Below, piece after piece: positions 20,246-31,844 of a stretch of DNA of 32,296 nucleotides. This stretch comes from Candidatus Brocadiaceae bacterium (lineage in GTDB: Bacteria > Planctomycetota > Brocadiia > Brocadiales > Scalinduaceae): positions 1-32,296 of the forward strand of contig CAKKPF010000031.1 of the NCBI GenBank assembly GCA_919901575.1, read 5' to 3'. The first letter of the stretch is position 1; every line of letters begins with the position of its first letter. The notes beneath the pieces were generated by a model, which was given only the letters and a program-made list of their open reading frames with translations, was not told where the DNA came from and did no database searches. The position numbers were made by a program, and so were the translations under genes.

Positions 20246-22306
20246 ATGACAAAAGAAAATCTGGCAAATCTTAGAAATATTGGAATTGCTGCTCATATTG
20301 ATGCAGGAAAAACGACAGTAACAGAACGCATACTCTTTTACACCGGTAAGAGTTTCAAGTTGGGTGAGGTTCACGAGGGTACAGCAACTATGGACTGGAT
20401 GGAGGAAGAGCAAAAGAGAGGTATAACGATAACGGCAGCGGCAACAACATGCTTTTGGAAAGATTATCGAATAAACATAATAGATACGCCGGGGCACGTG
20501 GACTTTACAATTGAAGTTGAAAGGTCTTTAAGGGTCCTGGATGGGGCGATATGTGTTTTTTGTGGCGTTGGCGGAGTCGAAGCACAAACGGAGACCGTGT
20601 GGCGACAGGCGAATAAATATAAAGTTCCGCGAATCTGTTTCGTTAATAAAATGGACCGAATTGGTTCAGATTTCATAAAAGTGGTTAACGAGATTAAAGG
20701 AAAACTGAGCAAGAATGCCGTTCCAATTCAACTGCCTGTTGGTAAAGAAAAAGACTTTAAAGGTGTTGTTGATTTAATAAAGATGAAGGCTATAATATTC
20801 GATTACGAAGATGAGTCAGGTGAGAAATTTGAAGAGCATGATCTGACGGATGACATGTTAGAGGAAGCAGAGAAATATAGAGAGATAATGATGGAGGGTA
20901 TTGCTGACAAAGTAGATTGGTTTATGGATAAATATTTGAGTGAAAGTGCGATTAAGGAAGAAGATATCGTACGTGCTGTGCGTGAAGGAACTATAAACTC
21001 AGGATTGATACCCGTGTTGTGCGGTTCAGCCTTTAAAAATAGAGGAATTCAGCAATTGCTTGATGCGGTATGTTACTATTTGCCGTCACCTCTCGATATC
21101 CCACCAATAAAAGGAACTCATCCTAAAGATGATTCTGTTATACAAAGAAAGCCTTTAGTAACGGAACCTTTTAGCGCTTTAGCCTTTAAGATAGCGTCTG
21201 ACAAACACGGAGACCTTACTTTTATACGTATTTATTCAGGTACAATTACATCAGGGCAAAGGCTTTATAATCCCAGGTTTAGGAAAAAAGAACTGGCAAG
21301 CCGTATTTATAGTATGCATGCTGACAAGCGTGAACAACTGGAAAGCGCTTCGGCTGGAGACATTGTGGCTATTGTCGGCTTTAAAGATACTGGTACAGGT
21401 GACACGATATGCGTAGAGGAAGACCCTATAGTCCTGGAGAGAATAGAATTTCCGGAAACCGTTATTTCAATGGCCATAGAGCCAAAGACGGAAACGGAAA
21501 AGGAGAAATTAGCTTTTGTACTGGCTCGACTGGCGAAGGAAGACCCAACATTTAAAGTTCATACAGATAGTGAGACTTCTCAATTAATAGTTTCGGGAAT
21601 GGGGGAATTGCATCTGGATGTCTTGAAAAACAGGATGCTGAGCGAATATAAGATAAATGCAAATGTAGGCGCTCCTAGAGTGTCATACAGAGAAACGATA
21701 GGACACGAGGCTGAAGTGGATGAGAAATTTGTTAAACAAACTGGAGGACGCGGTCAATATGCTCGTGTTGAAATCAGGCTGGAACCCTATGTTGGAGAGA
21801 AGCTTGTTGAATTTGAAGATAAAATAAAGGGAGGCGCAATTACAAAACAATATATAAAATCTGTGGAAAAGGGCATTATGGACACGGCGAAAAGCGGTGT
21901 CTCTGGCGGCTATCCTCTCATAAATATAAAAGTGACTTTGCTGGACGGTGATATGCATTCCGTTGATTCGTCAGAATTTGCCTTTTACCATGCTGCAGGA
22001 GTTGCTCTAAGAAAGGCGGTAGAAAAGGCTAAGTCTATCTTACTTGAGCCGATCATGCAGATAGAGATTACTGCTCCAGACAATTATCTTGGTGACGTGC
22101 TTGGCGATTTAAATGGTCGCAGGGCACATATAGTAGAGATGGTTACGGAAGGAGACTTGAGGGTAGTTAAAGGAAAGATTCCTTTGGCAGAGTCCTTTGG
22201 TTATTCGAGTGTCTTAAGATCGATTACTCAAGGCAGGGGTACATATACAATGGAGCCTTTAGAATATAAGCCGGCACCGGCAAAAACTTATAGTAACGTA
22301 GCATAA
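20246..22306 (+). CDS. fusA: Elongation factor G
   Basis: [37 protein letters not shown] track start 20210 overlaps rpsG, native start placed at 20246. Confidence 0.98.
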   Translation: MTKENLANLRNIGIAAHIDAGKTTVTERILFYTGKSFKLGEVHEGTATMDWMEEEQKRGITITAAATTCFWKDYRINIIDTPGHVDFTIEVERSLRVLDGAICVFCGVGGVEAQTETVWRQANKYKVPRICFVNKMDRIGSDFIKVVNEIKGKLSKNAVPIQLPVGKEKDFKGVVDLIKMKAIIFDYEDESGEKFEEHDLTDDMLEEAEKYREIMMEGIADKVDWFMDKYLSESAIKEEDIVRAVREGTINSGLIPVLCGSAFKNRGIQQLLDAVCYYLPSPLDIPPIKGTHPKDDSVIQRKPLVTEPFSALAFKIASDKHGDLTFIRIYSGTITSGQRLYNPRFRKKELASRIYSMHADKREQLESASAGDIVAIVGFKDTGTGDTICVEEDPIVLERIEFPETVISMAIEPKTETEKEKLAFVLARLAKEDPTFKVHTDSETSQLIVSGMGELHLDVLKNRMLSEYKINANVGAPRVSYRETIGHEAEVDEKFVKQTGGRGQYARVEIRLEPYVGEKLVEFEDKIKGGAITKQYIKSVEKGIMDTAKSGVSGGYPLINIKVTLLDGDMHSVDSSEFAFYHAAGVALRKAVEKAKSILLEPIMQIEITAPDNYLGDVLGDLNGRRAHIVEMVTEGDLRVVKGKIPLAESFGYSSVLRSITQGRGTYTMEPLEYKPAPAKTYSNVA

Positions 22307-22347
22307 TTTTAGACAATCTTTAAGTTGTTTTTGGAGGAAGAAGAGGG

Positions 22348-23550
22348 ATGGCCAAGGAGGTATTTGAGAGGACGAAGCCGCATGTGAATGTGGGGACGAT
22401 AGGGCATGTTGATCACGGCAAGACGACGTTGACGTCGGTGATAACGCATACATTATCGAAGATTGGTCTTGCGAAGGATAGGCCATTTGATAGTATAGAC
22501 AATGCGCCTGAGGAGAGGGAGAGAGGAATCACGATAGCGATAGCGCATGTTGAGTATGAGACAAAGAAGAGGCATTATGCCCATGTGGATTGTCCTGGTC
22601 ATGCTGATTATGTAAAGAATATGATAACGGGTGCAGCGCAGATGGATGCTGCGATACTGGTGGTAAGTGCGCCGGATGGTCCGATGCCGCAGACGCGTGA
22701 GCATATACTACTTGCTAGGCAGGTAGGAGTGCCGAGGATCGTGGTGTTCATGAACAAGATGGACCAGCTGGAAGATCCTGAGTTGGTGGAATTAGTGGAG
22801 TTAGAGATCAGGGAGTTGTTGAGCAAGTATGAGTTTCCCGGAGACGATATACCAGTGATCAAGGGTTCCGCGATAAAGGCTGCGGAGTGTGGTTGCGGTA
22901 AGAGGGAATGTGATAAATGTGGTTGCATACATGAATTGATGGATGCGCTGGATACTTATATACCAGATCCTGTGCGAGAGACGGACAAGCCGTTTTTGAT
23001 GTCGCTGGAGGACGTGTTCAGTATAAAGGGTAGAGGTACGGTAGGTACTGGTCGAATGGATCGAGGGGTGTTGAAGGTAGGAGACGAGGTAGAGATAGTG
23101 GGTATGGTAAAGGAGATAAGGAAGACGGTGGTAACTGGGGTGGAGATGTTTAACAAGACGCTTGAGCAGGGTATGGCAGGGGATAATGTAGGGGTGTTGT
23201 TAAGGGGAATAGAAAAGGATGATTTGGAGCGAGGTCAGGTGTTGGCGAAGCCTGGCAGTATAACACCTCATACCAAGTTTGAGGCAGAGGCGTACATATT
23301 GACGAAGGAAGAGGGCGGCAGGCATACGCCGTTTTTTAATGGATACCGTCCGCAGTTTTATTTTCGGACTACGGATGTGACGGGAGTGGCGACGTTATTG
23401 GGTGGAGCAGAGATGGTGATGCCTGGAGACAATGCTAATTTGCAGATAGAGTTGATAACGCCGATAGCGATGGATGAGGGGCTGAGGTTTGCGATAAGAG
23501 AGGGCGGAAAGACGGTAGGAGCCGGTGTTGTTACTAAAATTATTGAATAA
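22348..23550 (+). CDS. tuf: Elongation factor Tu, copy 2
   Basis: Protein identical to copy 1 (6507-7709); nucleotide sequence appears identical from ATG to TAA by reading. Preceded by GGAGG-type SD. Confidence 0.98.
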   Translation: MAKEVFERTKPHVNVGTIGHVDHGKTTLTSVITHTLSKIGLAKDRPFDSIDNAPEERERGITIAIAHVEYETKKRHYAHVDCPGHADYVKNMITGAAQMDAAILVVSAPDGPMPQTREHILLARQVGVPRIVVFMNKMDQLEDPELVELVELEIRELLSKYEFPGDDIPVIKGSAIKAAECGCGKRECDKCGCIHELMDALDTYIPDPVRETDKPFLMSLEDVFSIKGRGTVGTGRMDRGVLKVGDEVEIVGMVKEIRKTVVTGVEMFNKTLEQGMAGDNVGVLLRGIEKDDLERGQVLAKPGSITPHTKFEAEAYILTKEEGGRHTPFFNGYRPQFYFRTTDVTGVATLLGGAEMVMPGDNANLQIELITPIAMDEGLRFAIREGGKTVGAGVVTKIIE

Positions 23551-23563
23551 TACTATTTGAGCT

Positions 23564-23881
23564 ATGGGAAACGAAAAGGATTTTAAGATTAGAATTCGTA
23601 TGGAAGCTTATGATCACAGGATTCTTGATCAGTCGGCTGCAGATATAATAGAAACTGCCAAGCGTACGGGAGCAAAGGTGTCAGGGCCGATACCCTTACC
23701 AACACGTATGGAGAGGTATACAGTTCTTCGTTCGCCGCACGTTGATAAAAAGTCTAGAGAGCAATTCGAAATAAGAACACACAAACGGTTGATAGATATT
23801 ATTGAGCCAACACCGAAAACTGTTGATGCTTTGAACAAACTTAATATGCCTGCGGGAATAGAAATAAAAATAAAAGCTTAG
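23564..23881 (+). CDS. rpsJ: 30S ribosomal protein S10
   Basis: [41 protein letters not shown]. Confidence 0.98.
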   Translation: MGNEKDFKIRIRMEAYDHRILDQSAADIIETAKRTGAKVSGPIPLPTRMERYTVLRSPHVDKKSREQFEIRTHKRLIDIIEPTPKTVDALNKLNMPAGIEIKIKA

Positions 23882-23943
23882 GAATGTATTGGGTTTCTTA
23901 AATACGAAGGGTTTTTTGGTTGAATTCTAAAGGTAGATTATAA

Positions 23944-24576
23944 ATGGTAGCTAGATTACTAGGTAAGAAATTGGGCATGACCCAAACGTTTAACAAAGAG
24001 GGTGATTTGATTCCTGTGACTTTGATACAGGCAGGTCCATGTAGTATCTTGCAGATAAAAAGCAAGGAAACCGATGGGTATTCGGCTATACAGGTTGGAT
24101 TTGAAGAAAGGAAAAAGAAAAGGGCGACTAAAGCTGAAATAGGACATTGCGCAAAGGCAAAAACTGGTGTAAAAAAATTAGTGCGGGAATTTCGGGATGA
24201 TACTTTGGATACGGAATATAAGCTTGGGCAGGTATTGACAGTTGATGTCTTTAACGGCGTGGAAGTGATTGATGTAACCGGTACAAGCAAGGGTAAAGGC
24301 TTTGCCGGTGTTATGAAAAGATGGGGATTTCACGGTGGGCCTGCTACGCACGGTTGCACCACGCATAGAGGCCCAGGTTCAATTGGTTCGGGTACTGATC
24401 CTGGACGAGTGTTGAGGGGGAAAAAGATGGCAGGTAGAATGGGTGGTAATAAATGTACTGTAAGAAATCTGGAAGTTATTAAAATAGACAAAGACAAGAA
24501 TTTGATATTTGTCAAAGGCGCTGTTCCAGGTCCAAATGGCGGATATATTGTTATAAGAAAGAGTAGATATAGTTAA
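23944..24576 (+). CDS. rplC: 50S ribosomal protein L3
   Basis: LLGKKLGMTQTF, GTSKGKGFAGVMKRWGFHGGPATHG. Confidence 0.98.
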   Translation: MVARLLGKKLGMTQTFNKEGDLIPVTLIQAGPCSILQIKSKETDGYSAIQVGFEERKKKRATKAEIGHCAKAKTGVKKLVREFRDDTLDTEYKLGQVLTVDVFNGVEVIDVTGTSKGKGFAGVMKRWGFHGGPATHGCTTHRGPGSIGSGTDPGRVLRGKKMAGRMGGNKCTVRNLEVIKIDKDKNLIFVKGAVPGPNGGYIVIRKSRYS

Positions 24577-24578
24577 TC

Positions 24579-25196
24579 ATGATAAAAGTACCAGTATTTG
24601 ATAGTTGCGGCAATCCTTTAGAAAATACATCTTTGCCTGAAGAGAGATTTGGGGGTAAGGTTCACAAGGAGCTTTTGAGAGATGTGATAATTATGCATGA
24701 GGCAAATCATAGGCGAGGTACGGCGTCTACTAAAACTAAAGGAGAAGTTAAAGGCAGTGGCAAAAAACCATGGATGCAGAAACATACCGGAAGGGCGAGG
24801 GCAGGAAGTATACGTTCTCCATTATGGAAAGGTGGTGGAGTTGTTTTTGGGCCACGGCCAAGGGATTATTCTTATTCAATGCATCGTAAAGCAAGAAAAG
24901 TCGCTTTACAATCTGCGATTTTGTCTAAATTAAAAGATAATGAGGTGGTTCTAATTGATAAGCTGGAATTTGATTCTCCAAGTACAAAAAAAATGGCAAG
25001 TTTGTTGAAATGTTTAGGGGTCAGTGAAAGCTGTCTTATAGTAATACCAGAGCTAAATGAGACGATATGGAAATCATCCAGGAATATTTATAACCTGAAG
25101 GTTCGTGTTGCTTCGGACTTGAATGCTTATGAAGTGATTAAATATAAAAAGTTATTAATCGTTAAAGAGGTGTTGGATAACCTCAAATTTGAATAA
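24579..25196 (+). CDS. rplD: 50S ribosomal protein L4
   Basis: ANHRRGTASTKTKGEVKGSGKKPWMQKHTGRARAGSIRSPLWKGGGVVFGPRPRDYSY. Confidence 0.97.
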   Translation: MIKVPVFDSCGNPLENTSLPEERFGGKVHKELLRDVIIMHEANHRRGTASTKTKGEVKGSGKKPWMQKHTGRARAGSIRSPLWKGGGVVFGPRPRDYSYSMHRKARKVALQSAILSKLKDNEVVLIDKLEFDSPSTKKMASLLKCLGVSESCLIVIPELNETIWKSSRNIYNLKVRVASDLNAYEVIKYKKLLIVKEVLDNLKFE

Positions 25197-25249
25197 ATTT
25201 ACTAAAAACTAACTTTAAGATAAAATTAAATTTCATTATAAACTCCGTT

Positions 25250-25531
25250 ATGGACTATTATCAAATTATTAAAAGACCTTTGTCTTCAGAAAAAAGTGTT
25301 GGTGATAGAGACTCTACAAATTCGTATCACTTTGAAGTAAATAAGAAGGTTAATAAAATTCAAATAAAAGAGACAATAGAAAAACTGTTTGATGTAACAG
25401 TTTTAGGTGTTCGGACTTTAAACAAAGTTGGGAAAAAAAGAAAATACAAGAATAAGGTGTATAAAACAAGCGGATGGAAAAAGGCAATAGTAACCTTAAA
25501 AGATGGGGATAGAATAGACCTTGGTTACTAA
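25250..25531 (+). CDS. rplW: 50S ribosomal protein L23
   Basis: IIKRPLSSEKSV ... YHFEVNKKVNKIQIKETIEKLFDVTVLGVRTLN; position after rplD. Confidence 0.97.
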   Translation: MDYYQIIKRPLSSEKSVGDRDSTNSYHFEVNKKVNKIQIKETIEKLFDVTVLGVRTLNKVGKKRKYKNKVYKTSGWKKAIVTLKDGDRIDLGY

Positions 25532-25561
25532 GTTATTATGTGATAAGAAAGAGTGATTTAG

Positions 25562-26407
25562 ATGGGAATCATACGTTATAAACCTACAACAAATGGAAGG
25601 CGACTTGGGACGGTTTCTGACTTTTCAGAGTTAACAACGTCAACTCCGGAAAGGAGCTTACTGCTGCCTTTAAAGAAAACTGGCGGAAGGAATAGCGAAG
25701 GCAAGATTACGGTTCGGCATCGAGGTGGGGGTAATAAAAGAAAATATAGAATTATAGATTTTAAAAGGAATAAATATGACATCCCGGCAAAAGTGGCAAG
25801 CATTGAGTACGATCCCAACCGTTCAGCTAACATTGCATTGCTGCATTATGTGGATGGAGAAAAACGATATATATTAGCTCCAGCAGGTTTGACTGTAGGA
25901 AATCACATTCTATCGGGTGAAAGAGTTGATCCCCAAATTGGTAATTGTATGCCTCTTAAGAATATACATTTGGGGATTGAAATACATAACATTGAGTTAA
26001 GGCCTGGAGAAGGCGGGAAAATTGTCAAGTCGGCAGGTAGTGTTGCACGAGTTTTAGCCAAAGAAGGTAATTACGTACAAATAGTCCTTCCTTCCGGTGA
26101 AATTCGCAAAATATTTCATGAATGCAGGGCTACTGTAGGTCAGGTGGGTAATACGGACCATATGGGCAACAGGCTCGGAAAGGCAGGAAGGAATAGATGG
26201 AAGGGTAGGAGGCCGCATGTAAGAGGCACTGCAATGAATCCTGTAGCCCACCCAATGGGTGGAGGTGAAGGCCGAAGCCATGGCGGACGGCATCCTTGTT
26301 CTCCAACTGGTGTATTGTCAAAAGGTGGAAAAACAAGGAAGAAAAAGGCTGTAAGTAATAAGTTTATAATAAGAAGAAGAAAGTCCAGGCGTAATAAAGA
26401 CTCGTAA
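25562..26407 (+). CDS. rplB: 50S ribosomal protein L2
   Basis: [54 protein letters not shown]. Confidence 0.98.
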   Translation: MGIIRYKPTTNGRRLGTVSDFSELTTSTPERSLLLPLKKTGGRNSEGKITVRHRGGGNKRKYRIIDFKRNKYDIPAKVASIEYDPNRSANIALLHYVDGEKRYILAPAGLTVGNHILSGERVDPQIGNCMPLKNIHLGIEIHNIELRPGEGGKIVKSAGSVARVLAKEGNYVQIVLPSGEIRKIFHECRATVGQVGNTDHMGNRLGKAGRNRWKGRRPHVRGTAMNPVAHPMGGGEGRSHGGRHPCSPTGVLSKGGKTRKKKAVSNKFIIRRRKSRRNKDS

Positions 26408-26452
26408 TAAAAACTAGTTATTTAGAAATATAAAAATTAAGAGAGTATAACT

Positions 26453-26722
26453 ATGGGACGTTCGGTAAAAAAAGGCCCTTTTGTTGATAGTAAGCTGCTT
26501 AAGAAGGTGTTAAAGCAAAGGGAAACAGGCTCCAAAGACCCTATTCGTACATGGGCTAGAAGTTGTATAATTATCCCTGAATTTGTGTCACATACTTTTA
26601 TGGTGCATAATGGAAAAATTTTTCAGAAGCTTTTTGTTATGGAAGATATGGTAGGACACAAAATTGGAGAATTTTCTCATACGAGAACGTATAGAGGCCA
26701 TGGCGGGACAAAGAAGAAGTAG
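26453..26722 (+). CDS. rpsS: 30S ribosomal protein S19
   Basis: MGRSVKKGPFVDSKLLKKV ... VGHKIGEFSHTRTYRGHG. Confidence 0.98.
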   Translation: MGRSVKKGPFVDSKLLKKVLKQRETGSKDPIRTWARSCIIIPEFVSHTFMVHNGKIFQKLFVMEDMVGHKIGEFSHTRTYRGHGGTKKK

Positions 26723-26767
26723 CGTAAGCGGTAACTAACTAAATTACATAAAATTTGTTATTTTAAA

Positions 26768-27112
26768 ATGAATTTCAAAGCAAGTTGTAAATACGTCAGG
26801 ATATCACCCAGGAAAGTCAGATATGTTGTTGATCTAATAAGGGGGAAGTCCGTAAATCATGCGCTGGAAGCGCTAAGACTGACACATAGAAGGGCTTCAT
26901 ACATTATAGATAAAACATTGAGGGCGGCAATCGCAGGCGCTAACGAAAAGCAAGGTGTGGATATGGATTCTCTATATATAAGAGAAATCTATGTAGATGG
27001 AGGTCCGGCGCGTAAATGGTTTCAGCCCAGAGCAAGAGGCGTTTCTACAATGATTAAGAAGCGTACGAGTCATATATCTTTGGTGTTGTCTGATGGGAAG
27101 AAATTGGTATAA
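26768..27112 (+). CDS. rplV: 50S ribosomal protein L22
   Basis: YVRISPRKVRYVVDLIRGKSV ... WFQPRARGVSTMIKKRTSHISLVL. Confidence 0.98.
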   Translation: MNFKASCKYVRISPRKVRYVVDLIRGKSVNHALEALRLTHRRASYIIDKTLRAAIAGANEKQGVDMDSLYIREIYVDGGPARKWFQPRARGVSTMIKKRTSHISLVLSDGKKLV

Positions 27113-27186
27113 ATCTTCCTGACCTTGCAAGATGGTTAGTATATTTAAAGTGATATTTATTCAGGATTTTAATTAGGAAGGAAAAG

Positions 27187-27864
27187 ATGGGTCAAAAAGT
27201 TTGTCCAACAGGTTTTAGGCTGGGAATAACCGAGAATTGGAGATCACGATGGTACGCAGATAAGAAGACATTTGGTAAATTACTGGTAGAAGATCAAAAA
27301 ATACGAAGATATATTAAAAAGAACTATCGTTTCACCGGAATATCAAAAGTAGAAATTGAGAGAACACGTGATGAAGGAGCAAGAATCATTATCTTTTCGG
27401 CAAGGCCTGGTTTAATAATAGGTCGCAAAGGGTCTGAAATCGAAAAATTAAAAGAAGGTATCGAAAAATTAGTGGAGAAAACAGTAGAAATAAAGATACG
27501 TGAAATCGAGAAACCAGAGCTGGAGGCACAATTAGTAGCTGAGAACATTGCTGAGCAACTACAAAAAAGGGCGGCATTTAGAAGGACTATTAAGAAAGCT
27601 GTTGATAGTACTATGGGCCTTGGTGCAAAGGGAGTTAAGGTTCAAGTTTCTGGACGTCTAGCAGGGGCAGAGATAGCCAGGACAGAAGGGGCTACTGTTG
27701 GAAGTATACCTTTGCATACATTAAGGGCAAACATCGATTACGGATTTGCAGAGGCTTTAACAGGTTACGGCACTATTGGTGTTAAGGTATGGATTTATAA
27801 GGGGTTGGTTGATTTGGGAAAAGGGGTTGAATATGCGGTTGATGCCGAAAAGGGTAAAATTTAG
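27187..27864 (+). CDS. rpsC: 30S ribosomal protein S3
   Basis: [40 protein letters not shown] (KH), [13 protein letters not shown]. Confidence 0.98.
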   Translation: MGQKVCPTGFRLGITENWRSRWYADKKTFGKLLVEDQKIRRYIKKNYRFTGISKVEIERTRDEGARIIIFSARPGLIIGRKGSEIEKLKEGIEKLVEKTVEIKIREIEKPELEAQLVAENIAEQLQKRAAFRRTIKKAVDSTMGLGAKGVKVQVSGRLAGAEIARTEGATVGSIPLHTLRANIDYGFAEALTGYGTIGVKVWIYKGLVDLGKGVEYAVDAEKGKI

Positions 27865-28252
27865 GAAGACTCAAAGAGGAACGATTAAAGGTAATGCCAC
27901 AAGGGGAAATACCGTATGTTTTGGTGAGTATGGTTTACAGTCTACTGAGCCGGGTTGGATAACGGCACAACATATTGAGGCTGGCAGGGTAGCGGCTACA
28001 CAATACGTTTCGCGAGAAGGTAAATTAGTTATAAGGATATTTCCACACAAACCGGTTACATCAAAACCTATAGAAACGAGAATGGGTAAAGGTAAGGGCG
28101 AACCTGAAAAATGGGTTGCTGTTGTAAAGCCAGGTACTATTTTGTATGAGATAGGAGGAGTTCCTGAGGATATGGCAAGACAGGCCTTTGGTAGAATCGC
28201 ATACAAGATGCCTGTCAGGGTAAGATTTATTAAAAGGAGAATGGCGATTTGA
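27842..28252 (+). CDS. rplP: 50S ribosomal protein L16
   Basis: [33 protein letters not shown]; start placed at 27842, overlapping the rpsC end by 23 nt. Confidence 0.95.
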   Translation: MPKRVKFRKTQRGTIKGNATRGNTVCFGEYGLQSTEPGWITAQHIEAGRVAATQYVSREGKLVIRIFPHKPVTSKPIETRMGKGKGEPEKWVAVVKPGTILYEIGGVPEDMARQAFGRIAYKMPVRVRFIKRRMAI

Positions 28253-28485
28253 AGGCAAGTGAGATTAGAGAAAAACCGCATCAGGAAATACTTGAAGAGT
28301 TAGAAGCCTGCAAGAGAGAGTTGTTAAACCTCAGATTCCAATGGCAGGCAGGAGAGTTGCGTAATTCAGCACAATATAGACAAATCAGAAAAAATGTTGC
28401 GAGGTTAAAAACTGTTTTAAGAGAAGCAGAGCTAGGTATTAACACAAACCTCTTTGAGAAAAAGAGTGAAAAAGAAAGTACATAA
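28249..28485 (+). CDS. rpmC: 50S ribosomal protein L29 (TTG start)
   Basis: [40 protein letters not shown] overlap with the rplP stop. Confidence 0.95.
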   Translation: MKASEIREKPHQEILEELEACKRELLNLRFQWQAGELRNSAQYRQIRKNVARLKTVLREAELGINTNLFEKKSEKEST

Positions 28486-28742
28486 TGAAAACTGAGAAAA
28501 ATGTTAAACGGCGAAAGACCGTTATTGGTGTAGTATCAAGCAGTAAAATGTCCAAGACAATTACGGTAAAATCAGAAAGGCGTGTAAAACATCCCAGATA
28601 TGGAAAATTTGTTAAAAGAGTGACCGTTTATAAAGCACATGATGAAGAGAACAAGGCTGTTAGTGGAGATAAAGTAGAGATTGTAGAATCACGGCCATTA
28701 AGCAAGAGTAAACGTTGGAGATTAGTTAGTATTATAAAATGA
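28485..28742 (+). CDS. rpsQ: 30S ribosomal protein S17
   Basis: [51 protein letters not shown] overlap with rpmC. Confidence 0.97.
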   Translation: MKTEKNVKRRKTVIGVVSSSKMSKTITVKSERRVKHPRYGKFVKRVTVYKAHDEENKAVSGDKVEIVESRPLSKSKRWRLVSIIK

Positions 28743-28760
28743 TATAAGGAAGCTGATAAA

Positions 28761-29129
28761 ATGATAATGGAACAAACGATGCTGGATGTTGCTGATAACT
28801 CCGGCGCTAAGATGGCTAAGTGTATTAAGGTTCTTGGCGGTTCAAAGCGTGTTTATGCGTCTGTTGGCGATATTATAATAGTTGCCGTAAAGAAGGCGAT
28901 TCCAAATGGTGTTGTTAAGAAGGGTGACGTGGCTAAAGGTGTAATTGTAAGAACAAAGAAAAATATAAGACGCGAAGACGGTTCTTATTTGAAGTTTGAT
29001 AGAAATGCAATTGTAATAGTTGATGACGAAGGAAGCCCTAAAGGTACTCGCATTTTTGGTGCAGTTGCAAGAGAATTAAGGCAAAAGAATTTTATGAGAA
29101 TTATTTCTTTAGCTCCTGAAGTAGTGTAA
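28761..29129 (+). CDS. rplN: 50S ribosomal protein L14
   Basis: [30 protein letters not shown]. Confidence 0.98.
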   Translation: MIMEQTMLDVADNSGAKMAKCIKVLGGSKRVYASVGDIIIVAVKKAIPNGVVKKGDVAKGVIVRTKKNIRREDGSYLKFDRNAIVIVDDEGSPKGTRIFGAVARELRQKNFMRIISLAPEVV

Positions 29130-29163
29130 ATGTAATAATTTAATAGGGAGTTCTTTAATAGAT

Positions 29164-29499
29164 ATGCATGTAAGAAAAAACGATACTGTACAGGTGATTG
29201 CTGGCGATGATGCCGGTAAGACGGGTAAGATCTTAGATATAATGACGAAGGAGAAGAGGGTCATTGTAGAAGGGATGAATTATATTCAAAAGCATGTAAA
29301 ACGCAGTGAGAAAAACCCACAAGGCGGACGCGTGCAAAAGGAGGCCCCCATATCTTTGTCAAATGTACTGGTAATATGCCAAAACAAGAGTTGTGAGAAA
29401 AATGGTAAGGGTGTGCGAACCAGACATAAATTTCTTGAAAATGGTGATAAGATAAGGGTCTGTTATAAATGCGGGAGAGAAATAATTACTTCTGAGTAA
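29164..29499 (+). CDS. rplX: 50S ribosomal protein L24
   Basis: VRKNDTVQVIAGDDAGKTGKILDI (KOW) ... HKFLENGDKIRVCYKCGREI. Confidence 0.97.
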   Translation: MHVRKNDTVQVIAGDDAGKTGKILDIMTKEKRVIVEGMNYIQKHVKRSEKNPQGGRVQKEAPISLSNVLVICQNKSCEKNGKGVRTRHKFLENGDKIRVCYKCGREIITSE

Positions 29500-29524
29500 A
29501 TTAATAAAATCAGGATGTTAAAAT

Positions 29525-30064
29525 ATGGCACGTTTATTAGATAAGTATAATAAAGAGATTGTACCCATGTTGATGGAGGAGTTTCATTTTAAAAACAGGC
29601 TGGAGGTTCCGAAACTTGTTAAGATTGTGATAAATATGGGTGTTGGAAGGGCAAAAGAGAATAAGAAGATTCTTGAAGATGCAGTGAGGCATTTGTCTGT
29701 AGTTGCGTGTCAGAAGCCAAAAATTACAAGGGCCCGAAAAGATATAGCCGGTTTCAAGCTTAGAAAAGGTGATGCTGTTGGCTGCAAGGTAACACTACGA
29801 GATAAAAAGGCCTACGAATTTATGGATCGCCTGATAAGTATTGTTTTCCCGAGAATAAAGGATTTTCGAGGTATTCCTGCAGGGTCGTTTGATGGTCGTG
29901 GAGGTTATACAATGGGAATAACTGAATTGGCCGTTTTTCCAGAAATAAATATTGATGACATTGAATTTGCACAAGGTATGGATATAACGTTTGTGGTATC
30001 TGTGAAATCGGATAAACAAGCGTATGGGATGCTTAAGTTGTTTGGTATGCCTTTCAGGACATAG
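29525..30064 (+). CDS. rplE: 50S ribosomal protein L5
   Basis: VPKLVKIVINMGVGRAKEN, ARKDIAGFKLRKGDAVGCKVTLR. Confidence 0.98.
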   Translation: MARLLDKYNKEIVPMLMEEFHFKNRLEVPKLVKIVINMGVGRAKENKKILEDAVRHLSVVACQKPKITRARKDIAGFKLRKGDAVGCKVTLRDKKAYEFMDRLISIVFPRIKDFRGIPAGSFDGRGGYTMGITELAVFPEINIDDIEFAQGMDITFVVSVKSDKQAYGMLKLFGMPFRT

Positions 30065-30111
30065 TTTAGTTTTTTAGAATTAATAACGGATTGCTAACCC
30101 ACGGAGTTTTT

Positions 30112-30297
30112 ATGGCAAGAAAAGCATTAATAGTAAAATCTGAGAAGGAACCAAAGTACAAAACCCGTAGATATAACAGGTGCCGGCTTTGCGGTAGATC
30201 CAGGGCGTATTATAGAAAATTTCAAATATGTAGAATATGCTTCAGGAGTCTTGCGTCAAAAGGAGAAATACCTGGTGTGAGAAAGGCCAGCTGGTAA
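30112..30297 (+). CDS. rpsN: 30S ribosomal protein S14 type Z (zinc-binding)
   Basis: [61 protein letters not shown]; CxxC...CxxC. Native start at 30112. Confidence 0.97.
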   Translation: MARKALIVKSEKEPKYKTRRYNRCRLCGRSRAYYRKFQICRICFRSLASKGEIPGVRKASW

Positions 30298-30347
30298 AGC
30301 GCCTGGAAACATAGAATTTTTTATTGAGATAAAAGGGGTTTATTAAA

Positions 30348-30746
30348 ATGAGTATGACAGATCCAATTGCCGATATGTTAACGCGTATACGTAATGCTAA
30401 TATGGTCGATAGAGAAGCAGTAAATATACCTACATCTCGTATTAAGGTGGGCATTGCAGAAGTTTTGAAAAAAGAAGGTTTTATAAAAGATTTCAAGAAT
30501 ATTCCTGATGAAAAACAAGGTGTTTTGAGGGTCTATTTAAAATACGGACCTTTAAACCAGAAAGTAATTAATCATATAAAGAGAGAAAGCAAACCAGGCA
30601 GGAGAATATATAAACAGGTGGAAGATATAGGGAAGGTACTTAACGGTATCGGTATATCAATATACTCGACTTCAAAAGGGATATTGAGTAATAAAGAGTG
30701 CAGAGAAAATAAAGTAGGTGGAGAGCATATTTGTACTGTATGGTAA
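30348..30746 (+). CDS. rpsH: 30S ribosomal protein S8
   Basis: [18 protein letters not shown] ... [31 protein letters not shown]. Confidence 0.98.
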   Translation: MSMTDPIADMLTRIRNANMVDREAVNIPTSRIKVGIAEVLKKEGFIKDFKNIPDEKQGVLRVYLKYGPLNQKVINHIKRESKPGRRIYKQVEDIGKVLNGIGISIYSTSKGILSNKECRENKVGGEHICTVW

Positions 30747-30830
30747 GAGTGGTTTTGACTTAACAGAGTTATAAAGCCGGGTAATAAATTTTTCTAAAAT
30801 ATTTCTTGCATAGCTAAACGAATAAAAATT

Positions 30831-31391
30831 ATGTCCAGAATAGGAAAAAAACCAATACCAATTCCTGATGGTGTCAAAATTAAATGTGATAACGGTGTGT
30901 TAACTATTGATGGCCCCAAAGGCACAATGACACAGGAGATACATCCATTGATGAAGATAGAAGTTAATGAAGAGGCAAGGCAGATTCTTGTAATACGCCC
31001 TTCTGACGAGAGAAAATGCAAAGAGCTTCATGGTCTGGCACGTACGCTTGTAGCAAATAATATTCATGGTGTTACTGCAGGCTTTTCAAAGAGTTTGGAG
31101 ATAATAGGATTAGGGTATAACATTAAAATGCAGGGCAATGGTTTGGTTTTGCAATTAGGGTTTTCGCATCCTATTAATGTTAAAATTCCAGAGGGTATAA
31201 AGGTAGAGATTACGAATCAGACAAATCCTGGGCAATTTGCGATTAGTGGTATCGATAAGCAGTTGGTCGGACAATTTGCAGCAAATATTAGAGACTTGCG
31301 TCCACCGGAACCGTATAAAGGTAAAGGTGTTAAATATGCTGATGAGATTATTCGCAGGAAAGCTGGTAAGACGGTAGCTTCTGCATCTTAA
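30831..31391 (+). CDS. rplF: 50S ribosomal protein L6
   Basis: MSRIGKKPIPIPDGVKI ... PEPYKGKGVKYADEIIRRKAGKT. Confidence 0.98.
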   Translation: MSRIGKKPIPIPDGVKIKCDNGVLTIDGPKGTMTQEIHPLMKIEVNEEARQILVIRPSDERKCKELHGLARTLVANNIHGVTAGFSKSLEIIGLGYNIKMQGNGLVLQLGFSHPINVKIPEGIKVEITNQTNPGQFAISGIDKQLVGQFAANIRDLRPPEPYKGKGVKYADEIIRRKAGKTVASAS

Positions 31392-31428
31392 GTTTTTTTT
31401 CATTTCATTTGATTTAAAAGATTAACAT

Positions 31429-31797
31429 ATGAATGCTTTAAAGGAAAAATACAGAAAGCGGCTTAAGCGTCGTAAAGGAATAAGAAAAAGGATCTTTGGC
31501 GTTAAAGAAAAGCCAAGATTGAGCGTATATAGAAGCTCTAAAAATATATATTGTCAGTTAATCGATGATACTACCGGCAGGACACTCGCTAGCGCTTCAA
31601 CATTGATAAAAGATATTAAAGACAAATTGCCCTATGGTGGAAATATTGAAGCGGCAAAACTGGTAGGCCAAAAGATTGCAGAGGATGCTGCAAAGATAGG
31701 CATTACCAGGGTAGTTTTTGATAGAAGTGGATATAAATATCATGGCAGAGTTAAGGCATTAGCTGATAGTGCAAGGGGAAGCAACCTTGTTTTCTAA
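31429..31797 (+). CDS. rplR: 50S ribosomal protein L18
   Basis: [20 protein letters not shown] ... [22 protein letters not shown]. Confidence 0.98.
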   Translation: MNALKEKYRKRLKRRKGIRKRIFGVKEKPRLSVYRSSKNIYCQLIDDTTGRTLASASTLIKDIKDKLPYGGNIEAAKLVGQKIAEDAAKIGITRVVFDRSGYKYHGRVKALADSARGSNLVF

Positions 31798-31844
31798 AAG
31801 GCTTATTAGATAACGGGCGTTTGATTAAATAAGAGGAGGCATTT

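Noticed and set aside
30299-30311. 13-mer AGCGCCTGGAAAC occurring after rpsN and inside rpmG (about 7806).
   Set aside because: Only two occurrences, one inside a coding sequence, no dyad symmetry; likely chance.
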